From positions 297,197,973 to 297,261,972 of the forward strand of contig JARDYH010000002.1 of NCBI GenBank assembly GCA_029215795.1: DNA of 64,000 nucleotides. Direction: 5' to 3'. Below, piece after piece: positions 34,282-45,390 of this stretch. This DNA comes from Anniella stebbinsi. Taxonomy: Eukaryota > Chordata > Lepidosauria > Squamata > Anniellidae. The position numbers were made by a program, and so were the translations under genes. Each line of letters starts with the position of its first letter. The first letter of the stretch is position 1. The notes beneath the pieces are model-generated. The model did no database searches, had not been told where the DNA came from, and worked only from the letters and a program-made list of their open reading frames with translations.

Positions 34282-36419
34282 TCAGATATTGCCAAATGCC
34301 TGAGAGAAGAGGAAAGTCTTGACCTGGTGCCAAAAAGATAACAGTGTTGGCACCAGGTGGGCCTTGTCAGGGAGATCGTTCCACAATTGGGGGGCTACCA
34401 CAGAGAAGGCCCTCTCCCTTGTTGCCGACATCCGAGCTTCCCACGGAGGAGGAACTCGGAGGAGGGCCTTAGATGTTGAATGTAGTGTTCGGGTAGGTTC
34501 ATGTTGGGAAAGGCGTTCCATCAGGTATAGTGGTCCCAAGCCGTGTAAGGCTTTATAGGTTAAAACCAGCACCTTGAATCGGGCTCGGAAACATACAGGT
34601 AGCCAATGCAAGCGGGCCAGAGTAGGCCTTATATGCTTGAACCTTCTGGTTCCAGTTATCAATCTGGCCGCTGCATTTTGCACAAGCTGCAGCTTCCGAA
34701 CCACCTTCAAAGGTAGCCCCTCGTAGAGTGCATTGCAGTAATCTAACTTTGAGGTTACCAGAGCATGGACAACTGAAGCCAGGTTATCTCTGTCCAAATA
34801 GGGACATAGCTAGGCCACCAACCAAAGTTGGTAGAAGGCACTCCTTGCCACTGAAGCCACCTGAGCCTCAAGTGACAGAGATGGTTCTGGGAGAACCCCC
34901 AAGCTACGAACCCGCTCCTTCAAGAGGAGTGCAACCCCATCCAGAACAGGTTGAATACCCTCTATCCGGTCAGCAGAACCACCCACTAACAGCGTCTCAG
35001 TCTTGTCTGGATTGAGTTTCAGTTTATTAGTCCTCATCCAGTCCATTGTTGCAGCCAGGCACTGTTTCAGCACATCCACAGCCTCACCTGATGAAGATGA
35101 AAAGGAGAAATAGAGCTGCGTGTCATCAGCATACTGATGACAACACACTCCAAAACTCCAGATGACTGCACTCAACGGTTTCATGTAGATGTTGAACAGC
35201 ATGGGGGACAAGACTGACCCCTGCAAAACCCCATACTGGAGAATCCACGGGGCTGAGCAATGTTCCCCAAGCACCACCTTCTGGAGCCGACCTGCCAAGT
35301 AGGAGCTGAACCACTGCAATGCAGTGCCTCCCACTCCCAACTCATTTAGTTGTCCCAGAAGGATACCATGGTTGATGGTATCGAAAGCCGTTGAGAGATC
35401 AAGGAGAATCTACAGAGTCACACGCCCCCTGTCTTTCTCCCGTCATACAGGGCGACCAAGGCTGTTTCTGTACCAAAACCAGGCCTGAAACCCGACTGAA
35501 ATGGATCCAGATAATCGGTCTCATCCAAGAGTGCCTAGAGCTGGCTCGCAACCACCCACTCCAAGACCTTGCCCAGGAATGGAACATTTGCTACTGGCCT
35601 GTAGTTATTAAGATTTTCAGGGTCCAAGGAAGATTTCTTTAGGAGTGGTCTCACTGCCGCCTCTTTCAGGAGGCCTGGGACCACTCCCACTTGCAAAGAG
35701 GCATTAATCACTTCCCTGTCCCAGCCAGTTGTTCCATCCCTGCTAGCTTTTATTAGCCAAGAGGGGCAAGGATCCAATATGGAAGTGGTTGCACGAACCT
35801 GTACAAGCACTTTGTCAATGTCCTTGAGCTGTACCAACTGAAACTCATCCAAGAAAACAGGACAAGCCTGTGCTCTGGATACCTCATTTGATTCACCTGC
35901 CATAGCACTGGAGTCTAAGTCCTGACGGATGCCAAATATTTTATTCTGGAAGTGCACAGCAAATACATTACAGCGGGCCTCAGATGGTGTTACCATGTCC
36001 TTGGGGCCGGCATGTAAAAGCCCCTGGACAACTCTGAAAAGCTCAGCTGGGTGGCAAGTTGATGATTGAATAGTGGCAGCAAAGTATTGGGGTTTTTTTG
36101 CTGCCCTTACTGCCCCTGAATACAGCTTACCATAAGCACTTTTCAGTGTTTGATTGCATCCATCAGGAGTTCGTCTCCATCTGCCCTCAAGCCGTCTCCT
36201 GTTTTGTTTCATCACTCTCATCTCCGGGGTATACCACGGAGCCGTACGAGCTCTACACAGGAGAGGGCACTCAGGAGCAATCGTGTCAACCACCCGGGTC
36301 ATTTCTGCATTCCACAGATCAACCAGGGTTTCTACAGGAGAGCCAGCCCTATCAGCCGGAAAACTCCCCAGAGCCCTCTGGAAACCATCTGGATCCATTA
36401 GCCTCTGGGGGCGGACCAT
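34282..36419 (-). pseudogene. L2-type ORF2 reverse transcriptase region (broken)
   Basis: Three frames in order make up the RT. 36419-35535 ends in an NNYRPVANVPFLGKVLE-type block. 35340-34810 contains [10 protein letters not shown] (35203-35232) and the catalytic YADDTQLY (YADD at 35122-35133), with the preceding [11 protein letters not shown] motif readable at about 35330-35402. 34797-34282 holds the C-terminal LDYCNALYEGLP, KLQLVQNAAARLITG and LHWLPVCFRARFKVLVLTYK blocks. The Asp residues of motifs A and C are present, but frame breaks between segments make the copy inactive. Confidence 0.85.
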
Positions 36420-36531
36420 CTTAATGGGTCCCCCACCTTTGCAGAGGGGAAAAGCCGCTGTAAGTCTGAACCTCAGCAGGTGGTGATCTGATCATGACAC
36501 AGGTGTTGATGTAAAATCCCTCACTTTCAGA

Positions 36532-37208
36532 TCACCATCTCCATGTCCAGTTGAAAAAAACCAGGTCTAGAGTATGCACTGCTATGTGCATCGGGCCAAT
36601 GGCATGTTGGGACAGTCCCATGGTTGTCATGGAGACCATGAAATCCTGAGCTGTCCCAGATAAAGTGCCCTCGGCGTGAATGTTGACATCCCCCAGAACC
36701 AGGAGTCTGGGGGACCTCAACAGTACCCCTGAGACCACCTCTGTCAGTTCAGCTAGGGAGTCCGTTGAGCAGCGGGGTGGGTGGTACACCAACAGAATTC
36801 CTGATCTGTCCCGTTGGCCCAATACAAGGTGCAAACACTCTAGACCAGTAGTCACATGGACAGGGAGCCTGCAAAGGGGGATGGAGTTCCTATAGACCAC
36901 AGCAACCCCCCTCTCTGGCCCTCAGGTCTACCCTGATGCTGAACTAAGTAGCCCGGTGGGCACAGCTGGGAGAGACTAACTCCTCCCTGCTCTCCCACCC
37001 AGGACTCAGTTATACATGCCAGATCGGCTGCCTCATCCACAATTAAGTTGTGGATGAGGGAGGTCTTATTATGCACCGATCTGACATTTAAAAGCAGCAC
37101 CCAGAGGCCTGAGGGCTGGCTGATAGGGCAACCAACAAGCCTGTGGGTGTGAGGGGGACTGGAACAAGGCACAGCCTTGTGTTGCTGTAAAGGTGTTTCA
37201 ATTTGCAC
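36532..37208 (-). pseudogene. L2-type ORF2 endonuclease region (broken)
   Basis: Two overlapping frames cover an APE-like endonuclease. The upstream frame (36852-37208) carries LLNVRSVHNKTSLIHNL and an ACITESWV motif (the metal-binding Glu region). The downstream frame (36532-36900) carries LLVLGDVNIHAE, the GD(F/V)N catalytic block, and VHTLDLVF, the terminal H-x-L-D block. The shift between them falls in 36852-36900. In intact LINEs this domain nicks the target DNA before target-primed reverse transcription. The break means no functional enzyme here. Confidence 0.8.
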
Positions 37209-37269
37209 CTGTTAAAGTACAAAATGACTCCTAAAGTATGCTTAGAGGTCTTTCCAGAAACCTGTGGCA

Positions 37270-37355
37270 AACTTATGTGCAATTCTATGTGTTTATTCAG
37301 ATGTAAGTCCCACTGAGTTCAGTGGATCTAACTTCCTGTGTTGAGATTACAGCTT
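37270..37355. repeat. Short palindromic repeat fragment
   Basis: 'tgtgcaattctatgtg', 'atgtaagtcccactgag' and 'cagtggatctaacttcc' recall the 8838 foldback. Decayed. Confidence 0.45.
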
Positions 37356-37916
37356 CTCCTTTTATAGGAATATTAAATCGTTTCCACCTGTGAAGACGGT
37401 GATTATCTGAATGCATTTTTGTGACATATATGGCACCTCCTTACTTGTAAAGATTCTGAGATTCTAAAGTCACTGAGGGTCAAATTACATGTTACTTTAA
37501 AGATGTACCAAGCAGCTATGACTCCCCCCCTTAACTAACCATTCACATTGAAGATGCTGTGTGACCAATCTGGATTGGGTTCTCAGGAGGGGGGGGGGTA
37601 AAGGGGAGCAAAGGGTTAAAGCCTCCCTACCACTCACACTAGGCTCCTGATTTGGATTGGGTCTCTTGCACTTTTATATTTGATTAGCTGATATACCTGG
37701 CGTTGCTTGGGCCCCCTAAGATATATGTCTGTGAAGTAATCATTTTAAAGTAGTAGGCCGGCCAGTACTAAAGCTATGAGTTAATTTTTAATCAAATTAC
37801 AATTGTTTCTTTTTTCCTCTCTCACCCACATGTCAACCCTGCAAGGTAGGCTGATGCTAGGCCTGTGAGGTAACTTTAAAACTAATTAAATTTATTTCCT
37901 CCCTCTTCCTCTCTCT
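37356..37916. other. Nothing recognised
   Basis: G- and C-runs only; no gene or element is supported. Confidence 0.45.
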
Positions 37917-38669
37917 AGGGTGACCAGATTTTGGAACCCAAAATCCCGGTCCAAAATGGCCACCCAAAACGGCCGCCCAAAGGGGGTGTGCCCACCCCCC
38001 CAAAAACATAAAATATTTTTTTTGAAAGGCCACCCGCCATGTGGCCAACAAGCGGATCTGAACCCTCCCACCACCCACCACCCGAAACAGACCACATCAC
38101 CACCACCAAGCCACCCCCCCAAAAAAAAAACACAGTGAGGGGGGAAGGGGCTTACCTGCTGGGGCCGTCCGCTTCCGTCCACTAGCACCCATGGGCACCA
38201 GCGGACGGTCCCGGCAGGTAAGAAGTGCGACGCGGGAGGCGAGAGCCCCCCCCACTTACCTGCCGGGGCGGCCGCTTCCCTCCGGTGCTCAAATCTACTG
38301 AGGGACAGGCCGTGAAGCCTGTTTCTCAGTAGATTCGAGCACCGGAGGGAAGCGGACGCCCCAGCAGGTAAGTGGGACCTACCTCCTGCCTTGCGCTCCT
38401 TACCTGCAGGGGTGGACGCTTCCCTCTGGTGCTTGAAACTACTGAGAAACAGGCTTTGCGGCCTGTCCCTCAGTAGCGCACCCAACCCCCCCCTAAAACC
38501 CCACCACCAAGCCACCCATCCCCCCCAAAACCCAGCCTGGACCTACCGGGTGTGCTGCCGCCGCGTGACCTCTTGCAGACCCGGTTTGCCCCCGCCGCCC
38601 CCCGGTTAGCCCGGATCGCCCCAGGTTTCCCGGTTAGGACCGGGAAACCCCGGGTAATCTGGTCACCCT
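37917..38669. mobile_element. GC-rich non-autonomous DNA transposon (copy C), inverted sister of 3208-4128
   Basis: The termini are AGGGTGACCAGATTTTGG and the complement of ATCTGGTCACCCT. The left end matches copy A's right end and the reverse holds too, so the copies are in opposite orientation. The interior repeats CAGGTAAG-type words on both strands around the block 'ctactgagaaacaggct' / 'agcctgtttctcagtag', forming several hairpins. No clean 8-bp target duplication is seen. Long frames through it are compositional. Confidence 0.8.
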
Positions 38670-39109
38670 GCCCCCTCCCTCAGTCTTGACGCTTGGCTGC
38701 CATGATTTTCCTTGTCCACACAGAAAATGAAAACTACAACTCCCGGCATGCCATTCACTGCAGTGCCTGATTTGCCCAATGGGTGTCCTTCCGCTGAGAC
38801 TGCTCTGTTCAATAAGTGCCTGTAGGTAGGCCGTGAGGGAGCTGGCTTGCTCACTGACTGACTGTTAGCTTGGTTACCGTTGGCAATGGTCCCAGAGCTG
38901 CACCCTCCTCCCCTCTGCTTTTGATGGGGCCTAGCAACTGAGGCAGCTGGCCCCAGGCGCTCTCCCTTCAGGCCCAGGAGGGTGAGCCACAACCAGATGA
39001 TGGCTGCTAAAGCCTTATAAGTCTTCCCTCCTGCCCAAAAAAGCGCCTCCACGCAGCTTCGTGCCCATTTGTTTTAAAGTTACTCATGGGGCGGAGGGAG
39101 GACCTGGAA
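38670..39109. other. Moderately GC-rich unique sequence
   Basis: A 129-codon minus frame (38663-39052) has no recognisable domain. 'aactacaactcccggcatgcc' near 38735 is a word common in reptile repeats. No call is made. Confidence 0.4.
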
Positions 39110-39304
39110 GCATGTGCCACACCACCCACGGTCCTCGGGGTTGTCACGAGACCATGGGAAAATCGAGTTAAAAGTAGTCCCAGTTATCCCAGGGAAAATG
39201 AGAGGTCTTCCCTGGTTGACCTCATGATACCCTGTGCTTCATTTGGACACACAGGGATGGCCTCGAGACGACCCTGGGATAAATGGCTGGTGTAGACATG
39301 ACCT
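39110..39304. mobile_element. Half of a DNA-transposon-like repeat
   Basis: The right end 'ggataaatggctggtgtagacatgacct' resembles MITE termini of the TCTACACCA type, but the matching left terminus is not found. Internal inverted words around 'cccagttatcccaggg' support a decayed palindromic element. Confidence 0.4.
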
Positions 39305-39996
39305 ATGTAGTTCTGCACTGGAAACTGTCATTCTAATAACTATGTAAACATAGATATCCCAGTGGTCTTTTTATGCCTCTGTAATTATTAAGTAATAACA
39401 ATTTTATGTTATGTGAGAAAATCTTAATTTTTAAAAACAGGTAATTAATAGTCTGCCACTCAGATGTGGCTTAGTTTATGGGATGAGGTGGTGTTTCTTC
39501 AAAATAACCAAGGCAACAGAACAAAATGCTTAATGCGCATAAAACAGGATTTGGGGAATTGAAGTTAGAAATTAAGTAGCTCAATTTAATCATTGTGCAT
39601 GGAGAAATTAAATATTAAGCTATTTGATGAGCAGAAAAGTTAAAACTGGCTAACCTCGCTATGTTTTTCCTGTTTTTTGATCATTGAATTGAGATCAATA
39701 CAGCAATAAATTACTTATTTTGTCATTTTTAATGATCTCATAAATTAGATATTTTCCATATTGTTCTTCTTTTACATGAAACACATCCTTGAATTCAATG
39801 TGTTTGATAGATGGTCATTATTCAGTTTTATGAGGTTATATAAGTGTAGGCTTTGTATTAAATCCAGACTTCCTTTTTAAACCAGGTTATTTTTTTTTTA
39901 AAAGACACTATAATTAAAATTGAAAAGTTGATTTAATTTTTTAAAAAATCTGATTTATAATTTAAAATTCCATTATTTCTTTCATTTTCTTTGATT
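39305..39996. other. AT-rich sequence downstream of the candidate exon
   Basis: No recognised repeat. If the candidate exon is real, this is its 3' UTR side. There is no AATAAA on the minus strand in this interval; only ATTAAA variants (for example the complement of TTTAAT near 39729). Confidence 0.4.
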
Positions 39997-40305
39997 TTAT
40001 CCACTCTTATGATGCGTATGGAGTGTCTGCAACAAAGTTTCATAGCCTAAAATTGCTGACTCTTCATTGTTCTGAGCTCCTTTTGGGTAATGGGTCAAAG
40101 AGCAGATCTCGCAATATGAGGAAATCAATCTTAGTGACATATGAGAGTAATCGGCTGGTTTAGAAGGTCTCCTTTGTATCTTGTTTCCATCGACAATGGC
40201 ATAACTGGATAGGAAATAACTTTCTTTATATTTTCTGTTCTTCATTTCCTTATCCTTTTGTTTTAAACTTAAGTGCTTGGAGGTTCTGTAATTATCGGAA
40301 TCAAA
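39997..40305 (-). CDS. Candidate terminal coding exon of an unrecognised host gene
   Basis: On the minus strand a 102-codon open stretch runs from TTTGATTCC at 40305 to TAA at 39997-39999. It is preceded directly by a strong acceptor-like sequence, a pyrimidine tract (TTTTTCTTTCCTAC) then TATGCAG. The frame continues upstream through the pyrimidine tract to 40353, but a protein start there is less likely than a splice junction. The product is hydrophilic and basic, with a KQKDKEMKNRKYKES stretch, a PSKPADYSHMSLR segment and a CEIC pair, and no transmembrane helix. The segment keeps several CpGs despite AT-rich surroundings and no repeat overlaps it. I do not recognise the family. Chance cannot be excluded at this length. 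Confidence 0.35.
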   Translation of the reverse strand, partial: FDSDNYRTSKHLSLKQKDKEMKNRKYKESYFLSSYAIVDGNKIQRRPSKPADYSHMSLRLISSYCEICSLTHYPKGAQNNEESAILGYETLLQTLHTHHKSG

Positions 40306-40919
40306 CTGCATAGTAGGAAAGAAAAATACAGGTGTTTCGATGCAACAACACATATCTATTCGATAGTGTTATCATGCAGAGACCATGCTAAGATATTATT
40401 GACCCACTTAATCCACTGAAACAGCTGTAATAGGCAGTAGCATAAATGGTTGACAAGGTTGTGGCAGAAGCCAAGGCACCTGTGGTCTACTTGTCTTAGA
40501 CCAATAGTGATGTGAAACCACCAATGCACTGACTTATGATTCCATGCCACAGGAGCTTTTAAAGTTTCCCGCACACCCTTCCCAAGTTAGGGGAAGCCTC
40601 AGCAGGAAAGGTAAATTTGAGTGACTGTTGTCACCTCCACCTTTACAGTCCTCCCTGTATAGCAAGGGATCCATCTGAGAGAATGGGATATTGGATTCAG
40701 TTTCATTCATCTCCACAATTCAGGAGAGGACATGTGCCAATGATGTGAGTCCCCTCTACACAAGCCACTGCACTACAAGAGAAGATGCAAGGTGGCTGGG
40801 ATCTTCTGCCAGGTTGGGTTTGTACCAGAGTCAGGGTTCCAGAACTGGAAAAGCCGTATCTCCAGTCACCATTTTCCTTACTTGAACTGATGGAAGGATA
40901 TGGAGCAGGGCCTCTGAGG
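40306..40919. other. Nothing recognised
   Basis: This would be intron if the candidate exon is genuine. Short frames on both strands (40534-40945) have no recognisable domain. Confidence 0.4.
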
Positions 40920-42140
40920 TTAATCCAATAGCCACACAAATCCATGCAATGCTTTAAGTACCCTGTTCCTTAGGGTGTTTTAGGTCAAAACCAGCAGTTA
41001 GAATTTGTCCTGGTAACAGATTGGCTGCCACTGTAGTTATTGTGCTAGTTCAAGACTAGTACAATATGATCACAATCACTAACATGCTACAGTGTTTAAC
41101 AGTAGCTGTAGTTTCTGAATATTCTGCAAAGAGGGCCAGCCCTACGTTAGGCAAAGTAAAGTAGCCACCTCAAGCAGCGGATGCTGAGGGGCAGGGAACA
41201 GACAAAGCTGTATGCCATGTGGCCTGCTCTACACCTCCTAAACGAGCCCGATGCTCTTGGATGCAGAAGAGGATGCTGTCCAGTTCAAGTAAAATTTAGC
41301 AGCCAGTTTTGTTGGCTTCTGCACATGGAATGGGGAAGGGGAGAATTGTCATCTTGGACCAGCCCTTTCTTTAAGGGTAGCTCATATGATATAATCCATC
41401 ACATTTGTCAAAAAGTGGTGTTACCTGTGCATATAACTCTGGCCAGGCTATCTCTGTCCAGGAAGGGTCATAGCTGAGACACCAGCCTCGGATCACAGAA
41501 AGTACTTCATGCCATAGAGAGCATGGGCCTCTAAGATCGGGGTATAACTATCTGCACCTTCATACTGCAGACCTAATCTTTTGAAAGGAGTGCAACCTTA
41601 TCCAGAACAAGCTGAACAGTAGCTCCCAGTTAGATGAGTCACCAGTTTACACCACATTCATCTTGATGGGATTGAGCTTTTATCACCAATCACAGACAAT
41701 TCAGCACTTCTTCAGCTTCATGTCAAAAGAGAAATAGAGCTCCCAATGACTGAAAGTCATCCAACAAAACCTGGCCAGATGGTGTTCTGGATGGTGCTTT
41801 GGATGCAGCGATATAGACTGCAAAAAAATGGTGGAGTCCACGTTTTTGCATCTATAAGCGATTTTTTCCTCAAAGTGCCTAGCAAATAAGTCACACCTGC
41901 ACACCTTATTCTAATGGTTTTATTGACCCAAGCCAATGTAAACCATGGAGCTGAACAAGCTCTACTATTTGGGAGAGGGTGCTTAGGAGCAATTGCATCC
42001 ACAGCTCAAGCCATCTACCTATGCCATAGAGCAGCTAGGACTTCAACAGGAGCACTAACCATGCTATCTCCTCAAGGACTCTCAGAAATCCATCTAACAA
42101 TATATACAAGCAGAAGCAATCTGTGGCCAATTCCAGCTTC
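40920..42140 (-). mobile_element. Degenerate L2-type LINE fragment
   Basis: Antisense L2 ORF2 text is readable in order: 'ggtcaaaaccagcagttag', 'aggctatctctgtccagg', 'gagtgcaaccttatccagaac', 'agagaaatagagctcccaatg' (the region coding YADDTQLYF), and 'agtgcctagcaaataagtcac'. Heavily mutated with internal deletions. It parallels 34500-36200 in the better copy. Confidence 0.7.
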
Positions 42141-43435
42141 TCTGGTCCATGAAACCAAAATGTATGTGTTGCCAGAAACATTTGCTGCATGAATATGTTC
42201 TGGCTTTATGGGTGCATATAAAGTATTTACCCCCTCTCCCAGGTCACTGAAGCATTCTATATATTGACTTAGCCAGGGAAATTATGCTTATGTTCACCTC
42301 TGTATTATGTGCCTGCTTTTTCTGATTGGGATTTTGGGGTACAAACATCTCAATATATTACAGTACAGTAATATAGCTGTCCAGAAAAGTAGAATGCTTT
42401 GTTACTACTGAACAGATATAAACACCAGTATATACTGTCATGTAGGCATGAAAATTCACAGTGCTGTTAAATAGTTTTCCCCTTCGAGTAAAAACTGCCC
42501 ATGATTATTACACTGTTTGATGGATCATTGGTGCCATCCTAGATTGGCATCTCACTTTGGACATGATGTACCTGATTGTTCTAACAAACTGCAACAACAT
42601 GTATCAATGGCTGTAATTATCGTATTGTTTTCTGCAACGTGTAAAGATACATAATTCAGGCTGACAAGTGCAAAGATTTTATTGGAATGACCTACGGTAC
42701 CCTAGCTCCTCATTAATATACAGAGAAATGCACAATATCAATTAAGTGTAAGATATAGCCTCAGGGCTTCTCACCATTAGTAGCACTTAAAAATTAATAG
42801 TGCGACTGTAAGTTGTTTTGTTGGATGTTTTCTCTCACAATACTGAGATTTTAAAACACACACCATTTTTTAAAATTTGGAAACTCCTTTAAAAAGTAGC
42901 GTGTGCATGTGTTCATGTTTCAAATTATTATTTCCTTTTGTGGTTTTTGATTATACATTGGAATGGAGCAAAAGTGAATAGCCTTTAAAATGAAGCTATT
43001 GTTTATTCACAAATCAAATAAGCTACCGACAGCTGCCCTAGTGACTTCCTCATTCAGTTAAATTAATGCCTCAGGCCTCAGGGTGAATAGTCTTCTGGGG
43101 AGAATGTGGGCATTTATTTTCGATTCCCATTCAGTATAGGGTCTTTTAATGCCAAATCCTATTTAATGTACTCATGTTGTGTTGAACTGTGTGCAAATTT
43201 ATACTATGGACCACTTGACAGAATTCATACTGTTAAAGTCGCATACAATTTACAATTTAAAAGGAAGGTCTTCTCTTTGGAACACACTTTTGTTTTTATT
43301 TCAGCTTAAGCACCAGAGAAGTTGGAGGAAAATTTCTGTGACAGAATATTGTGTTCTTATAAGCCCATTTAGAAAGTCTAGCTAATAAATTAGGACTCCA
43401 GGGGCAATTTATTTATTAATTTAGTTATTAGTCTT
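42141..43435. other. Nothing recognised over 1.3 kb
   Basis: AT-rich, no supported gene or repeat. Confidence 0.5.
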
Positions 43436-43593
43436 AGTCTGCCCTTCCTCCAAGAACAAACATCCACAGTTCTTTTCCCACCCATTTTATTATCATGATG
43501 TGGGTTAGGCCGGGAAAGAGAGACTGGCCCGAGTTCACCCAGCAAACTTCGTGGCTGAATGATGATTTGGGTCTGGGTGTTCTGGTTCTGGTA

Positions 43594-44439
43594 TGTCTCA
43601 TACGAAGACGAGGAGAGATGATTTCAGAGACAAACAAGTAAGTATTTAACAGTATTTACTTAATTTTAGCGTTTCCGATAACTTTAACTTTGAACCACAG
43701 CTTAAATAACTTTAACTCTGAACTACAGCTTACTACAAAGCAGAGTGTTACCGTTGTTAAACCAGCAACAGTTGCTTGTCCGGTTCCTTCAGTCTGTTCC
43801 TTCAGTCTGTTGTTGCTGGCTTCTGTTGTGTTCATCACTCTTCCTCTTTGACCCCCTCTAGATGGATTCCGTTTGACACCTGTTCCTCCGATTATGCGCA
43901 TCTTCTCGGAAGCGCTTTATCGTAAATGCTTGTATGCAGGAGGTAATTGAGCACTCAACAGGTGACCTTACCGGTTGTTTCAAATGCGCTTTACAAGTAG
44001 TTAATGCGGAGAATCGCTTGTTCACATAGGCAAAATGTGCTTTAACGGCCGGAGGAAAATAAAACTCGCTATTTAACGCGCATTCGATAATGCGCATAAT
44101 CGGAGAGAAAACGCGCCTCTACGCCCGATTTGCACTCCGTTCCTGTAGAGGTAAATTTTTTAATGTGCCTTGAAAGAGCTTTAAATGCCTCTTGTAGAGG
44201 CAGCCTTTATCTGCCTCTCTCTCTTGTTCATGACCTCTGCCTTCCCTGAATTTTCTTCTCAGCTGGACTATTTCACTCTCTTGCTGCCACTTCATCTTCT
44301 TTTCCATCCCGTTCTCACTTCACTCCACCTTTTCCAGCATCAACAGTCATTTCCCAACTTCCCCTCTCCATTCTATGCCCTTCCCACTTCCCACGCTCAC
44401 ATCACAAGCCCTTAAGAAGCAGGTGTTACACTGGCTGTC
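43594..44439 (-). mobile_element. LTR-like insertion inside the SINE
   Basis: The insert begins TGTCTCATACG on the plus strand and has a near-terminal TGTTACA at 44424-44430. Read on the minus strand it runs from TGTAACACC to GTATGAGACA, the TG..CA form of an LTR, with a polyadenylation-like AT-rich stretch near the left end. A few extra bases (44431-44439) lie between the CA end and the duplicated CTGGTA, so the boundary is imperfect. No coding capacity. It contains a MITE at 43850-44205. LTR identity is inference. Confidence 0.45.
43850..44205. mobile_element. CpG-containing MITE with TGCGCA palindromes (copy 2)
   Basis: It has the same order of blocks as 24468-24822: CGATTATGCGCAT, GCGCTTTACAAGTAG, ATCGCTTGTTCACA, TTTAACGGCCGGAG, CTCGCTATTTAACGCGC, ATGCGCATAATCGG and CGCCTCTACGCCCG. 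Ends are GACCCCCTCTAGA and TGTAGAGGCAGCC. TTT lies on both sides, a possible 3-bp target duplication. The length is almost equal to copy 1. Confidence 0.75.
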
Positions 44440-44475
44440 CTGGTACTAGTCCAACACTCTAACCAGTACGCCACA

Positions 44476-44950
44476 ATATGGGGTTGTGTGGTGATTAAAG
44501 AATAGAGCCTACATAGATTCTCAAAAAGATGGAATGAAGTAGACTAGTTCTACTTGCTCTAGTTCATACTGTTGTCTACTTGTGGTGGTGGAACTGGCAT
44601 GCCCTTTCCCCCAGCATTATCAAGATCTATTCATGCTACACCATTGCTCTCTGATCCAAACATGCATTTTGGCATCCATTTCCATCTGGTCTATGTCCTC
44701 CTTCCACAGTGCCCTTATGTTTATTTCAAAATTCATACATTGAAGGAAGTAACCTGAAAGACAAGGGTTAAATTCAATGTTTCTCTAACAGAAATCCAGT
44801 AACTCAATGGGATTTTCTTTCTCCTCCTCGCTACCCTCTGGAGCAGATTTTGAGGGTGTGCAAGGGGCTAAGGGGGATTTCCGCTGTTGCCACAATCAGA
44901 ATTACAACATTAGATTCAACTCCTTGTATTGGTTACAGTGTAATGCTTTA
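44476..44950. other. Nothing recognised
   Basis: No supported feature in about 475 bp. Confidence 0.45.
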
Positions 44951-45355
44951 GAATCATAGAATAGTAGAGTTGGAAGGGGCCTATAAAGCCATCGAGTCCA
45001 ACCCTCTGCTCAATGCAGGAATCCATCTTAAAGCGTACCTGCCAGATGGCTGTCCAGCTGCCTCTTGAATGCCTCTAGCGTGGGAGAGCCCACTACCTCC
45101 CTAGATAATTGGTTCCGTTGTCGTACTGCTCTAACAGTCAGGAAGTTTTTTCTGATGTCCAGCTAGCTTCCTTTAACTTGAGCCCATTATTCCATGTCCT
45201 GCACTCTGGGTTGATTGAGAAGAGATCCTGCCCCTCCTCTGTGTGACAACCTTTCAAATGTGTCCCCTCCATCTTCTCTTCTTCAGGTTAAACATGCCCA
45301 GTTCTTTCAGTCTCTCCTCATAGGGCTTTGTTTCCAGACCCCTGATCATCCTCCT
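44951..45355 (-). mobile_element. CR1 LINE 3' end
   Basis: The plus strand begins AGAATCATAGAATAGTAGAG, then GAAGGGGCCTATAAAGCCATC and CGAGTCCAACCCTCTGCTC, the antisense of the CR1 3' terminus with its ATTCTATG octamer. It continues with the antisense of the ORF2 C-terminus to about 45355, where (TTG)n begins. 5'-truncated. Confidence 0.9.
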
Positions 45356-45390
45356 TGTTGTTGCTGCTGTTGTTGTTGCTGTGGTTGTTA
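45354..45390. repeat. (TTG)n microsatellite
   Basis: Imperfect TTG/CTG units at the 5' truncation point of the CR1 fragment. Confidence 0.85.

Larger units (their letters stand above)
34046..37215 (-). mobile_element. L2-clade LINE, about 3.2 kb, nearly full ORF2 but broken
   Basis: The 3' UTR and TTTA tail lie at 34051-34280 and the coding part extends leftward on the minus strand to about 37208. Order from 5' to 3': APE-type endonuclease, RT, then a C-terminal region ending LFSQAFGNI. A TAA in frame just upstream of 37208 suggests the element or its ORF begins there. At least three frame breaks are needed to account for the order of domains. A small unrelated foldback repeat lies beyond the 5' end. 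The clade call rests on the [11 protein letters not shown] and [13 protein letters not shown] motifs and the LDYCNALYEGLP block. Confidence 0.85.
43436..44475 (-). mobile_element. tRNA-derived SINE split by an 846-bp insertion
   Basis: The 3' and body part (43436-43593, including 'gactggcccgagttcaccc' and 'tggctgaatgatgatttgg') and the 5' head (44440-44475, 'ctagtccaacactctaacc') belong to one minus-strand SINE of the type at 15347. CTGGTA occurs at 43588-43593 and again at 44440-44445, consistent with a 6-bp target duplication around the insert. Confidence 0.7.

Noticed and set aside
37892..38515. A 207-codon minus-strand frame
   Set aside because: It lies wholly within the GC-rich transposon copy C and mirrors its palindromes.
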